From Eutreptiella sp. 'Long Island Sound 2002' (Eukaryota; Euglenozoa; Euglenophyceae; Eutreptiales; Eutreptiaceae), in assembly GCA_964036045.1 (NCBI GenBank), contig OZ038383.1:34677394-34741393 (forward strand): 64,000 bases of DNA, in the 5' to 3' direction. Positions 42,889-53,027 of this stretch are shown here, in pieces. Each line of letters starts with the position of its first letter. Position 1 is the first letter of the stretch. The position numbers were made by a program, and so were the translations under genes. The notes beneath the pieces are model-generated. The model was not told where the DNA came from and did not search any database. It worked only from the letters and a program-made list of their open reading frames with translations.

Positions 42889-45800
42889 GTCGAGGAGGTC
42901 GATGAAGCCCTGAGCTGCGGGTGCCTTGCGGTTCCGCTTCTGGGGCTGGGGTAGGGGCCATGCATTGTGGACTTCGCCCGTGTACTCGGTGCCGGTGAGG
43001 TGCTCCGCGTCGGGGGTGCACAGCTGCATGGGGACCATCTCACGACCGGTTCGGTCTCGCCAGAGAACGATGGTGCGCCCCACCTTCTTGTCGTTGGGGG
43101 TGGCCGGGTCCCACTTGACGTGGATCTTGAGCCCCTGGTGGTCCCCGGTGATGAGGTACCGGTGCTTGACCTCCCTTGCAGCCCATGTCCACTTGGAGGG
43201 GCGCGCAGCCGTGGCGTACTCGAAGGGCAGCTGCACCCGGGTACTGATGGCGTATTCGGGATACAGGGCAGCGGCTTCCTCTTTGGTCCAGCTCTTCGAC
43301 TTGGCTCTTCGCTTGGGCGCGGGTTTGGCCTGTGCGGGGGCCTTGCGCTTCTGCGCACCTTGGCGGCGCCGGGCAGCGGGTTGTCCCCGTTGGGGAGGTG
43401 CGCCCTGGGACTGCTGTACGGGTGCGTGGCCCGGTGCAAACACGGGGTGTTCGCGGGCGGCTGGGACGTCGGGCTTGGACGTGGGGACGGGGTCCGTCAG
43501 CTGGAACACTTGCTTGGTCATGAGGCCAAGCACTTCCTCGGCCTCCTGCAGGGCGTCGGGCGGGTCCGTGGGCCAGGTGAGGAGCCGCTGCCCGGTGCCT
43601 GCCCCAGGGCGGCGCATGTGGGCCGTGTAGCGGGTGGCGTGGCGTGTCCACGCTGGGGTGCGTTCCGGGGGGAGGGGGCCTTCTGGCGCCCCCTGCGCCC
43701 AGTAGAGGGCGTAGTGCAGCGCTTCCCAGGCTGCCTCTGGGGCGTGGGGGATGCGTGCGGCGAGTCGCAAGCGGTCCCCTCCGCGTGGTGGGGGCGGGAC
43801 TTCGTCGTCGGGAGCGTGTGCTGTTGCCCGTCTGACCTTGCCGTGGTCGTCCCATTCCACTGTCCACCAGATGTCCCGGTGTTTGAGGATGTGGACCTCC
43901 GTGGTGGTCGGGGTCGCGTCCATGGCGTCCCAGCTGACGAGCTGGATGAGGCAGACTTGGAGGTGGGTCTTCGGGGGTGCTCGCATGTTGAGGATTTGGT
44001 GGATGTCCTCGGCGGTAGGGCCCGTGTCGGGGGCGTCCTGCGCTGCCTGGGCTAGAGGTGGGGAGGGGCGGTCCTCCCCAGAGGCGGGAGGCGGACGCCG
44101 TGGCGTACATGGCTGCGCTCAGGACGTGTTCCGTCAGCCCTTCCACCATGAGGTGGTTTTCCCCCTCCAGGTCTCGGGGGATGGTGGCTTCCGCCTTTAG
44201 GGTGAGGAGTGCGATGGCGCGTTTGGGTCCAGGTGTGGCGTGCGTCGGCTCATCTGGCGGGCGTCCGTCGGATGGGGTGTGGGGGGGGCGCTTCTGGAAG
44301 GGGGATGGTCCCACCGCAAGGTGCTCGACAAGGTGTAGCGGTATGGCGTGGTGGCGGTCCGCTGCGGGCAGGAGGTAGGGCTGTGGGTCCCCGGGTATAG
44401 TGCCGAGGTATATGCCCCCCCTGTAGGTAGGGGTGGGCAGGGGTTGCTGCAGAGCGCCTGCGCATGGTAGCGCGCACCGAGGGTTGCAGTGGGTGCATTG
44501 GGCTGTTATGGGGTGCGGTACCGCGTACACGGTGAAGGGCCCTACCGCGCGCTGGATGTGGCGTGGGATGATGGTGCGGAGGTCCGCCACCCGTGCCGTG
44601 CGGCTTTCGCCATAGTATATCCAGAGTGTGTCCTCCAGTGCCATTTTGGGGCGTAGCTTGCGGGCCAGTAAGTTCAAGGTGCTTTTGTGGGTGGCCTCGG
44701 TGACGGTGCCAGGTCCAGCGTTAATGCGTGGGAGCAGGTGGTTTTGGTGGTGTGCCGCGGCCCGTCTGCGGGCTGTGTGGAGGGCGGTGCTGTCGGCGGG
44801 AGGGGGCGCTTGGTGGGTGGGCCTTTTGCGCGGGGTCGGGGCGACGTGTAGTGGATGCTTCCATGCCGGGCGCGGGTGGTGTTGCGGTGGCTGGAGGCCA
44901 GGGTAGGTGGTGAAGGTGTATATGGTGACGGGGGAGCGCTCATGCGTGGCCTGGAGGTAGTAGTTGTCGCGACCCGTGTTGTGGGTGACGATGACGTTTG
45001 GCGTTGGTATGTCGTAGTGGAGTGCGGTATTGGGGAGTTGTGTGGTGATGCGTGCCGTCGCGTCTTTCGTTTTGGGCGCGGTGTCGTGGGGCACAAGGAT
45101 GTGGACGGCCCACGCATCGTGGGCAGGGAGGTCGAGGTCCGGTAGGGTGGGATGAATGGGGCGTCCCCGGAAGTGTGCGAAAGCTGGGTTGTGGCGTGCC
45201 GCCGATTCTCTGATGACGGACAGTGCCCATGGGGGTGGCGCCCCAACTTGCTGGGCCATGGCGGCGACGGCATGGGCGATTGCTGTGAGGTCTGGGCCGA
45301 TGCCAGGGTAGTCTGCCGGTGGCTGCAGGCCCCCTTCTGGTGCGGGGTGGTGCCACCATAGGGTGTAGCCCTTTTGCGTGTTATGGTGGGGGGTTTGGAC
45401 GAGGCCCTGGTGGTTGGAGATGGCGGTCTTGAGGGCTTCCGCTGCCTCGCGGTGGAGGGTGCGCGTGTAGGCCCAGACTCCGGTGGGGGGGGCCGCCCGG
45501 TTGTGGGATTCGGCCGTGGTGGGAGCTGGCTGGAGGGTGTGACTGGTGAGGGAGGGCCTGTGCAGCCCTTCGTGCAGGGAGGCGCACACGTGTGCCCACC
45601 TGTCCGCCCATCCCTGTTGGGCGCTTCCTGTGTCTGCCCCTGTAGGCAGTCGCACAATGACCACGTGCAAGGGGTGTGACCCCGGTACTACGGTGGGCGA
45701 TGTGGTGTGCTCGTGAGCGTGCAGCCATACTGCGGTGTCTGCGTTCGCCGTCACGTAGTCCTCTCTCTCCGTTGTGTGGACGTTTTCGACGGCGGCCGCT

Positions 45801-47221
45801 CCCTCTAGGGTGAGGAGGAGGTGTGTGCCGGGGGGCTGCGTGTGCGTCTCCGCGTCCTGGAGCCACAGGTACGTGAGCGCCACGGTGCCGGGGAGGATTT
45901 CCCCGCACGTGAAGGTGCCTTCGGGTGATGCCCACTGCAGGGGCAGTGTGCGGCGTTCCCGCGAGTCGTTGGTGGCATGGTAGTCGCGGGGGAGGTGACG
46001 TTTGGTGAGCCGGTGCGGCATGCGTTCCGTGGTGGCTGTGGGGGGGTCCGAATTACATTCCTCCGGGGGGGGGGGTGCGTCTGCGTCGTCCTCCTGGGGC
46101 TGGGCTAGCGGCAGCGCCTGTGCATTGGGTGTGGCGTCGGGTAATCCGCTGTGTGTGAGGATGTAGAAGCCTCCGGGGTTGAGTTGCAGGACGATGTCCC
46201 ACTTCGCAGTCTGCTCTGGGGACCACTGGTGGGGTCCGTCCTGCGGTCGGTGGAGGGTGACCTGGTGGCCCGATCTCCAGCTGTGGTAGGCGAGGAGGCT
46301 GAGGACGGTGTCTTGCTCTGGGTCGTCCATGCTTTCCATGTATGCCGTCATGTCGGTGACGTCGAGGGCGTACTCGTCCTCCCATTCTTGTGTGGGGCCG
46401 CCTGGAGGGGGGGGGGCGGTGGTGTACCCGTGGAGTCCCGGCCCCGTGACGTCGGGCACGTCGTGCTCCAGGGACGCCCGGTACTCGGCGGGCCCTTTGC
46501 TGGCTTCGTGGGTGGGGTGGTGGCGCCGCAGGGCGTTGGACAGGTGCGTCCAGGGCGCCCGCTCGCGGGGGGGGGGGGGGCGCGGGGGGGCATTATGCGG
46601 GCTGGGGTCCGCGGGGCCGCTTGCTGCGGGCTCCAGCTCCGGCGGGGTGAAGTCCATATGATGCTCCGTGTCCTCCGTGTGTTGGAGCTCCAGCTCTAGC
46701 AGGCTGTCGATGTCCAGGGCCATGGGGTCATCGTGTGTGTTCACGTGTTGGGGTGCTGCTTCATGGCACGGTGGGCGTGTGATGCTGGTGCTCGGGGCAC
46801 GTGCGGCGCCCGATGCGGGGTCGTGCGTCGGTGTCCGGGGAAGCGCGCTGTTTGGCGTGGTTGTGGTGTGTGGCTGCTCGCTGGTGACTGTCCTGGCCGG
46901 TGGTGTTGCCCCTGTGTGCGGTTCGGGTTGTGGCCGGTGGTGGGCGTTCAGCTGGCGTGAGGTGTGCGGGGTTTCCAGGGGTGGTGCCGGTGGGGTGGGG
47001 TGCGGAGTCGGCGTGGCGCGGCTTCGTTCCTGTGTTGGTGGGCTGTGGTGTCCCATGTCCCCGGGTGGGGGAGGGGGGTGCGGTGTGGTATGGTGGTGTT
47101 GTGTTGTGTGGTGGACTTCCCGGTGGGGGGGGGGGGGCACCGTGTCCAGGTCTGGTGGGGTGGGTTGTCGCCAGTGGCTGGTCCTCTGGCGGTGTGGGGC
47201 AGCCCCGCGCGGTCTCTTCAT
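42883..47221 (-). pseudogene. ORF1 of element D, large proline-rich protein, one frameshift
   Basis: ATG at 47221; about 1,446 codons with one frameshift near 44077 (at GGAGGA) needed to reach the TGA at 42883. The first ~250 residues are Pro/His/Thr-rich and disordered. Globular parts follow: QLNPGGFYILTHSGLPDA, a cupin-like stretch near 45780-45890 (GTVALTYLWLQDAETHTQPP, LLLTLEGAAAVENV), a Cys cluster CTHCNPRCALPC (about 44457-44500), and after the shift HILKHRDIWWTVEWDDHGKV. The tail is basic and Ala-rich (KRKAPAQAKPAPKRRAKSK), fitting RNA binding. LINE ORF1 proteins package the RNA; none of the usual ORF1 domains (RRM, CCHC) is clear. Confidence 0.65.
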
Positions 47222-47520
47222 CGTCCTCCTGGCGTGTTTCAGTACGTGGGCCGTGCGGGGTCGGTGTGGCGGGGGGCCTGGGGTCCCCTGGGGCGGGGTG
47301 TGTGGGACTGGAGTGTCGCAACCAGGGGGGTGTGGTCGTGTGGTGCTTGGGGGTGTCGGCCCACCGTTGAGTGGGCCCAGTGGTGCGGGGAGCGCCGTGT
47401 ATGGGCCACGCGCGGGCTATTGCGTTTGCGGGGTCCGCCGGTTGGTGGGTCGCGGCTTCTTGGGCGTGTTGTGGCCCCGGTGCGGCGCCCGCGGGTGGTG
47501 AGTGGCTGTGTTCGGCTGGG
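47222..47520 (-). other. 5' UTR of element D
   Basis: About 300 G+C-rich bases between the junction with the gene X duplication and the ORF1 ATG. An internal promoter would be expected here, but no element is recognisable. Confidence 0.45.
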
Positions 47521-48360
47521 GTGGCCGATGGAAGGTCCTTACACTTCTTCCTAATAATTTTAGTCAGGTAATCACCAACCAGAATAACAAGGTGCAATAT
47601 GCACATACCACAAATTTGAACCGTTCCTCTACATGCAACAAGGGTTCACTCACACATCCTTTGGCGTTGCTACAATCCAACCCCTTCTGAGAACGTTTAT
47701 ATAACTTTTTGCCACTCTTGGGTGAACGCCGCCACTTTCGGTCCACCCGGTTTCCCTTGAGCTCGTACCACACCGCATAAGTATAAATACTCCATATACG
47801 AAATTAGGCTGAAATTCCTAGCACTTTCCGGAGCCATGGGGAGTCACCACCTAACATGACTCGGGCACGACACCATTTTCCACGAATGAGGATCCATCCG
47901 GTGTTTATAATACTTTGGATCGCCCCAAAGTCTTTGAAAAAATTTCACTTAGAGCACCGATGTCGTGCTCAATTGTGAGGGTGACATCGATGGTCCAATT
48001 ATAAGCTAGGGTGCGCGCCTTTTGACCATGGTTGGCAAACCCAATGGCCAATTGCACCCAAGGGCGAGATCCACAAGGGATTCCATCACCCCTAATGATA
48101 AAAACATATGGACGTTCCCCGTCCAGAAGAGGGAACCTCATTGTATCAAGTATATCATCTTGAGTTGAGATATACTTGAAAAACTCATCAAGATCCCAAC
48201 GGACACCTACCTTCCCATTATAATCGCTTGGGACTAGGATTTGCTTGCTCCCAAGCTCCCGCCAAGCAATCTTGAAAGCCTCAAACGATAGAAAGGGGTG
48301 CTGCCAATTTGAGGGGAGGCGCTCCTTCCGATCGTTGCGAAGCTTGGATACCCATCGGAT
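47521..48360. repeat. Right copy of the ~840-bp duplication flanking element D
   Basis: Matches 30757-31595. This copy keeps the natural upstream connection of gene X: the intron border at 48373/48374 and exon 1. Confidence 0.9.
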
Positions 48361-48373
48361 AAGGTTCTTGTAC
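47905..48373 (-). pseudogene. Gene X, exon 2, unrecognised protein
   Basis: Begins at the 3' splice site (TTTCTAG, exon from 48373) and continues exon 1 in frame: YKNLIRWVSKLRNDRKERLP, WRELGSKQILVPSDYNGKVG, YISTQDDILDTMRFPLLDG, RPYVFIIRGDGIPCGSRPW and AIGFANHGQKARTLAYNWTI. The frame stops at 47905, but a neighbouring frame carries ARVMLGGDSPWLRKVLGISA, so a frameshift or splice site lies near 47930. Both copies show the same break, so it predates the duplication. The strong globular signal indicates a former real gene; I cannot assign a function, though a transposase-like protein is conceivable. Confidence 0.6.
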
Positions 48374-48689
48374 CTAGAAAGCAAAAGGTATATATTGGCG
48401 GTTGCACACCTGCAACCGTGTGCAAACCGTGCAATACACTACTTGCACACAGGTTTGCACAAATCGTAACATCGCCATTAGCACAGTATTTTTATCAATC
48501 TAGTGTTATAGGGTGTCCTATTGTGCAAGTTAGAGTATGTAGCTATGCTGAATGAATTGAATGACCACATTAGACGATGTTTGAGAATGATATGGCTTTG
48601 AAAGTGTGCACGTGGCCACTTGCACACCACGAAGGGTGGTTGCACAACCCATCAATAACGCACAAAAGAGACATAGCAATAAACATTAC
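48374..48689 (-). other. Intron of gene X (316 bp, GT-AG)
   Basis: 5' splice site AAAAG|GTAATG at 48690/48689 and 3' site TTTTGCTTTCTAG|GTAC at 48374/48373. Joining the exons keeps the frame (MPKKR then YKNLIRW). The intron is rich in TTGCACA/TGTGCAA motifs near 48395-48455 and 48605-48645. Confidence 0.8.
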
Positions 48690-48943
48690 CTTTTTTTTGG
48701 CATTTCAAGCTCCAAAACGAGGCGGACAGCCTGATTAGGTGTATAAACCTGCCGAACGGCGTCCTTTGCACGTTTCTTGTATCGTTTTTGCTTACTGATG
48801 TGTTCATTGAGGCGATCCAATAGGGCGGTACCCCGTGCCGTGGAGGTAAATAGTTGCACAAGGTCATCCATCAAGTCCTTGCGGCTAGAACTACCGTAAG
48901 AATTTCTAATGAAATTGGAAATAGCATTTTCTTGTGAAACCAT
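48690..48943 (-). CDS. Gene X, exon 1
   Basis: ATG at 48943, 85 codons, ending in a lysine-rich stretch EMPKKR at the splice site. Segments include NSYGSSSRKDLMDDLVQLF, ARGTALLDRLNEHISKQKRY and AVRQVYTPNQAVRLVLELE. The first residues MVSQENAISNFIRN suggest a natural N-terminus, but an upstream exon cannot be excluded. No domain recognised. Confidence 0.55.
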
Positions 48944-49416
48944 TGCAAATCTGGCAAATGGCTAGTAAATGTCTCGTGGAATTGAAAATGCGGCAGCAAC
49001 GGCGGCAGTCGCGACGACGGCGCCAGCGCAGGTGCACAAGGATTACACTGTGCAACCGTAGTGCAATTCTTTGCAAGTGGCAAAAGTTTAGTGCAACTGC
49101 ATGCAAACGTCAATTTTCCTGTGCAAATCTACCTGGGCAAAACAGGTTTCTATGGTGGCGTCAGGACGGCGTTAGGATGGCGTCAGGGTGGCGTCGGGAT
49201 GGCGTCAGAAGTGGTTCACATGTGCGTCGGGAAGCGTCACGATGGCGTCAGGGAACGTCGGGATAGTCCAATGGCTTCAGTGACGCGTCAGGATGCGTCC
49301 TGGTGGCCCCAGGATGGCCCCAGGCAGGCGTCACAGGTGTGTCAGGGTAGAGGTGTAGGCGTTGGGAGCGCATCAAGATGCGTGAGGATGCGTCACAATG
49401 ACGTCAAACGACGCGG
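48944..49416. repeat. Upstream of gene X: TGCAA motifs and a GGCGTCAGGATG-type simple repeat
   Basis: TGTGCAA/TTGCACA-like motifs occur at about 49035-49130. From about 49150 to 49400 degenerate 12-base units (GGCGTCAGGATG, GGCGTCGGGATG, GCGTCACGATGG) form an imperfect minisatellite. No promoter element identified. Confidence 0.55.
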
Positions 49417-50630
49417 GCCCGAATCAAGTGGGCGAGTGAAGTGCAACTTTCTCTAGCCGTGGCCTAAGACGAAGTACCTGGAGAAGCAGGTCGAGCAGAT
49501 CGTGACTAAGTCCGCTACGTTCGCGGAGGTTGGCTACTCTTGACATGCATCATCCGTCTCATGAGATAGATTTATGGATCCACAAGGAGATCCAAGACCC
49601 GGCAACGCCGCCCCACAAGCGTAAAGCGTCCTGTATCTACAACCAATTTGCGGACCTGGACCACTGGGTGGGGCTACTAACGCCCAGATCTTGCGGCACT
49701 GATGAGCTGTTGGTCTGGCTCGTGGCCAATATCCGCAGAGTTGTCTGGGAAGAGTGCCGGGCCACGACGTAATGGAAGCCAAGAATCCCGATCCACCAGG
49801 ACTTTTCGGTACTTGTACTGGAGCTAGCGTTAGAAAAGGAGTCGGAACAGCATTTGAACGCCTACCGCCCCGAAACACTGGCCATTGACGCGGATATGAG
49901 CATCCTCAGTCCTCTCCACAAACCCCGAAGAACGCTCGGTATGTGAGCAACACCGAGGCCCTTTTCTGTATGACTCCCCGGACGAGAAAGGTGGCTTAAT
50001 CCATGCCCTAAACTGTGATGTGCACCGGTACTTCCTGGTGCACCGCAACAAACAGGCAAACAGCACTGGCAGCAAGTCCAAGATGCCGAAATCACCAGCA
50101 GTGTACCATCAACTGTGCCTTCTGTGGACGCCATCAGCACTACGAAGATGACTGTTACCATAAGCAACGCCTCCGAGCGAAGCTCTAGTCTGAGGTTCCC
50201 TCTAATGGGTGTCAAAACAGCACGGCTGGTGGCAACAAGAGCAAAGGCAAGTCCAAGGGCCTTGGCAAGGGCCAACCACCAAGGCAAAGGAGGACGCAGT
50301 GGTCCTGCCAACAGGAACCAGAACAACCAGCAGAAGTCCGGGGAGAGCCCCAGCCTTACGCCAGAGGGGACAACCCGGGACCACTCTGGTGGTCAACCGA
50401 AAACGCCCCCTACAACCAGTTCACCAGCTCAAGCTGAAGCTCAAGGACAACAAGAGCAAGGAGGTAAATGTCCCAGCGAGGAAGATGGGGATCAATTTGG
50501 TTCTTGTACGAGGTGCCACCTGATGTGGATGGTGCGGAAACTCCGCAAGCAGGGTTGTGATATCACCCTGCCAACGCAGTTGTGACAAGCAGGCTTTGGC
50601 GGAAATACAGACGTGGTCTTCCACCTCAGT
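49417..50630 (+). pseudogene. gag: gag relic related to element B
   Basis: The only coding remnant on the plus strand. Fragments align in order with element B gag: ESSGRVKCNFL; KTKYLEKQVEQIVTKSATFA; ADLDHWVGLLTPRSCGTDEL; VLELALEKESEQHLNAYRP; then NARYVSNTEALF. The zinc knuckle CAFCGRHQHYEDDCYHKQR lies at about 50115-50165, followed by a Lys/Gly/Gln-rich tail. The frame ends LPTQL, TGA (50583-50585), and then QAGFGGNTDVVFHL, matching the start of element B protease. Frameshifts and stops abound. It helps show which stops in element B are decay and which are old. Confidence 0.85.
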
Positions 50631-52528
50631 ACCTAGCATAGCACAAAAGGCCGAGCTCAAATTGAGTACTTCAGGAGTACTTCTTGGGGCTGCTGCTGCA
50701 GTGGTCAAACTGGCAGGGTTGCTACACGTACGGGAAAAAAAATTGACACCCATAAAGTGTACAGAGAATAGAGAAGCAGCCTGATGGGGACAATCGTAAA
50801 CTAGTCACCTTTGCGGATATGTCACAAAACAACATGTCTGTAAGGCTTTCCCGCAACATATATTTTCGCTTCTTTCCGTGCAAAATCCTGATATATGTAC
50901 ACTCACAGAATTCCACGATCCCAGCACTGTTTTGGACAGTGTTGGTATCAGTGGATCAGGAATTTCTGTAGTTTTACATTGATGGTGTTTTCACCATTTT
51001 CTGTAGTATAAAACTGAGTTTGGGTCGGCGACGGCCAGTCCTGAGATCGCGCGCGCCGATCCAGAAAATCTCGATTCCTGACAATTTTTAAGAGTTTTCA
51101 ATCAGTTTTATTGTTTAGATTATTTGTATATCAGTTTTAAGCATAAGCGGATGTTATGGCACTATCGCGGTGCCGTTCCGTGCTAGTTTTGTTGGCGTAA
51201 GTATGCCATGTTCACGATTTTTTATAAAAGCACAGGTTGCTCAGATCCTGAATGTAAGCACGCCAAATGAAAGCCCATCAGTTGGGCTTTGGATGCATAT
51301 GCGGATTGGGTTTCCAAACGCGTCGGTGCACCGGCACCACGCGTTGGGGGGAGACCCGTGTTCATAGTGCATTTGTGCATTGTTTTGCTTATATTATAAT
51401 GTTATATGCCCCCCTTTGTTCATTTCTTCTCAGAACATGTGAAAGGGATCGGTTCGAAATCCCTTCAGATTTCGTGGTCATGACCTTGCCTTGTACGTCG
51501 TCGGTGTTGGGGACTTGAAGGAGGTTTGAGTGTGTTTTTTGGGGAAATGTTGGATGTATAGGCCAAAGCCCATTGCAATGCAACAAAGGACTTCAAAAAT
51601 TATTACAATTTTTAAACGCCCTCTGCGACGACGACGACGACGACGAAGACGACGACGCTGAAGACGACGATGACAAGGTCTATGAATTGACTACGTGAAG
51701 GAATTAGCAAACCCCAACAACATGTTTGAGTTGAAGGAGTCCAAAAAATTATTGGAGGACTTCTTTGAATTTATTGAAGCAATTGAAGACCTATGAGCTA
51801 TGGCAGCGACCTACAGCGCTGTCAACGACTTGGTAGAAGACAGAATTTGACGATGACAGCCATGGGCCTTGGTATGCCCCATGGATTGACACTTGGAGGC
51901 CATCAAGAATTACTCCAAGGGTTACTCCATAAGAGTTGATGGTTTTCTACTACCACTACTTTCCACACCAAACAGCCCCGGTGCACTGGCCGAGTCCCCC
52001 GTCGTACGACAGACGGTCCGGGAAACCGGACGCGTCAGTGACCGGGTCCACACACGCCAACCACCGCAGCGCACGCAGCCCGAGACCAACGCCGGAGGGA
52101 CCCGCCAGGGACAACCCCAACGCGTGGCCCCGAACGGGTACGACGCGGAGCGAGCCCAGCGCCCCCGCCTCGGCGGGGGCCAGCGGCAGGCACAAAGAGT
52201 ACGGTTCTCGGCCGGCCTCCGCGTGCCCCGCGCAGCCGCCCAGTAAAGCCGGAGCGCAAGCCCCCGGGTAGGGGAAAAGCACCACGGCGACGGGAAAGCC
52301 GACCGGAGCACCGAGAGCGACCGGACGGGACCAGGCGCGGCGCACCACGCGGGGCCACGAGGCACGCCAGAGAGGCACGCTGCCGGCCACAACCAAGGCA
52401 CACGGACAGGTGCCAAGCAGCGACGGCCGCCGGATGCCACAAACCCAGAGAGCGCGCACAACACGCAACGAACCACGGCACACGAACAGGTGCCAGGCAA
52501 CAGCGAACCCAAAGACCACAAACCCCAG
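50631..52528. other. Intergenic DNA with a GAC repeat
   Basis: No gene recognised. A/T-rich to about 51620; (GAC)n-like repeat at 51626-51675; then G+C-rich from 51960 with long ORFs on both strands that have no recognisable domains and grade into the minisatellite. Confidence 0.45.
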
Positions 52529-53027
52529 CCAGGAGTGGCGGGGCGCAACCAAAACCCGAGCCCGAGCACACACACCCACAATGCACACCCCAGTCAGGAG
52601 TGGCGGGGCGCAGCCGAAACCCGAGCGCAAACACACACACGAAGACCGCGCACGCGTGCCAGGAGTGGCTGGGTGCAAGTGGAGCGCGCACACGAGCACT
52701 CACACAGCCCAACACCCCAGCCAGAAGTGGCAGGGCGCAGCCGGAACCCGAGCCCAAACACACACACCCACACCGCGCACCCCAGCCAGGAGTGGCGGGG
52801 TGCAAGCGGAGCGCGCACACGAGCACATGCACAGCCCAACACCCCAGCCAGGAGTGGCGGGGCGCAGCCGAAACCCGAGCCCAAAAACACACACCCACAC
52901 CGCCCACCCCAGCCAGGAGTGGCAGGGTGCAAGCGGAGCGTGCACACGAGCACACACAAAGCCCAACAGCCCAGCCAGGAGTGGCTGGGCGCAGCCAAAA
53001 CCCGAGCCCAAGCACGCGTTCCCGTCG
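52529..53027. repeat. 64-bp minisatellite, eight units of two types
   Basis: Units begin near 52529, 52592, 52656, 52718, 52783, 52845, 52909 and 52972 with AGCCAGGAGTGGC(G/A)GGG. Type A continues CGCAGCCGAAACCCGAGCCC, type B TGCAAGCGGAGCGCGCACAC; the order is A A B A B A B A. The array ends where the element E LTR begins. The long minus-strand ORFs here merely translate the repeat. Confidence 0.85.

Larger units (their letters stand above)
31596..47520 (-). mobile_element. Element D: giant non-LTR (LINE-type) retrotransposon, ~15.9 kb, three ORFs
   Basis: G+C-rich block on the minus strand inserted in gene X between two ~840-bp direct copies of host sequence. Order 5' to 3': short 5' UTR, ORF1 (~1,446 codons), ORF2 with AP-type endonuclease, RT, CCHH motif, RNase H and C-terminal zinc motif, then ORF3 (about 1,500 codons with breaks), a 3' UTR with a 64-bp repeat, and a short TACC-type tail against the target. 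No LTRs. EEP plus RT plus RNase H places it among LINE-like elements of the I/R1 or protist type. Several frameshifts show it is a decayed copy. Confidence 0.85.

Noticed and set aside
42501-43439. Minus-strand frame overlapping the ORF1/ORF2 border as a separate gene
   Set aside because: Pro/Arg/Ser-rich shadow of ORF1 and the endonuclease, which carry the motifs in another frame.
30229-48943. Gene X as a KDZ (Kyakuja-Dileera-Zisupton) transposase
   Set aside because: Tempting next to a TET/JBP-like candidate, but none of the motifs I associate with KDZ transposases was found.
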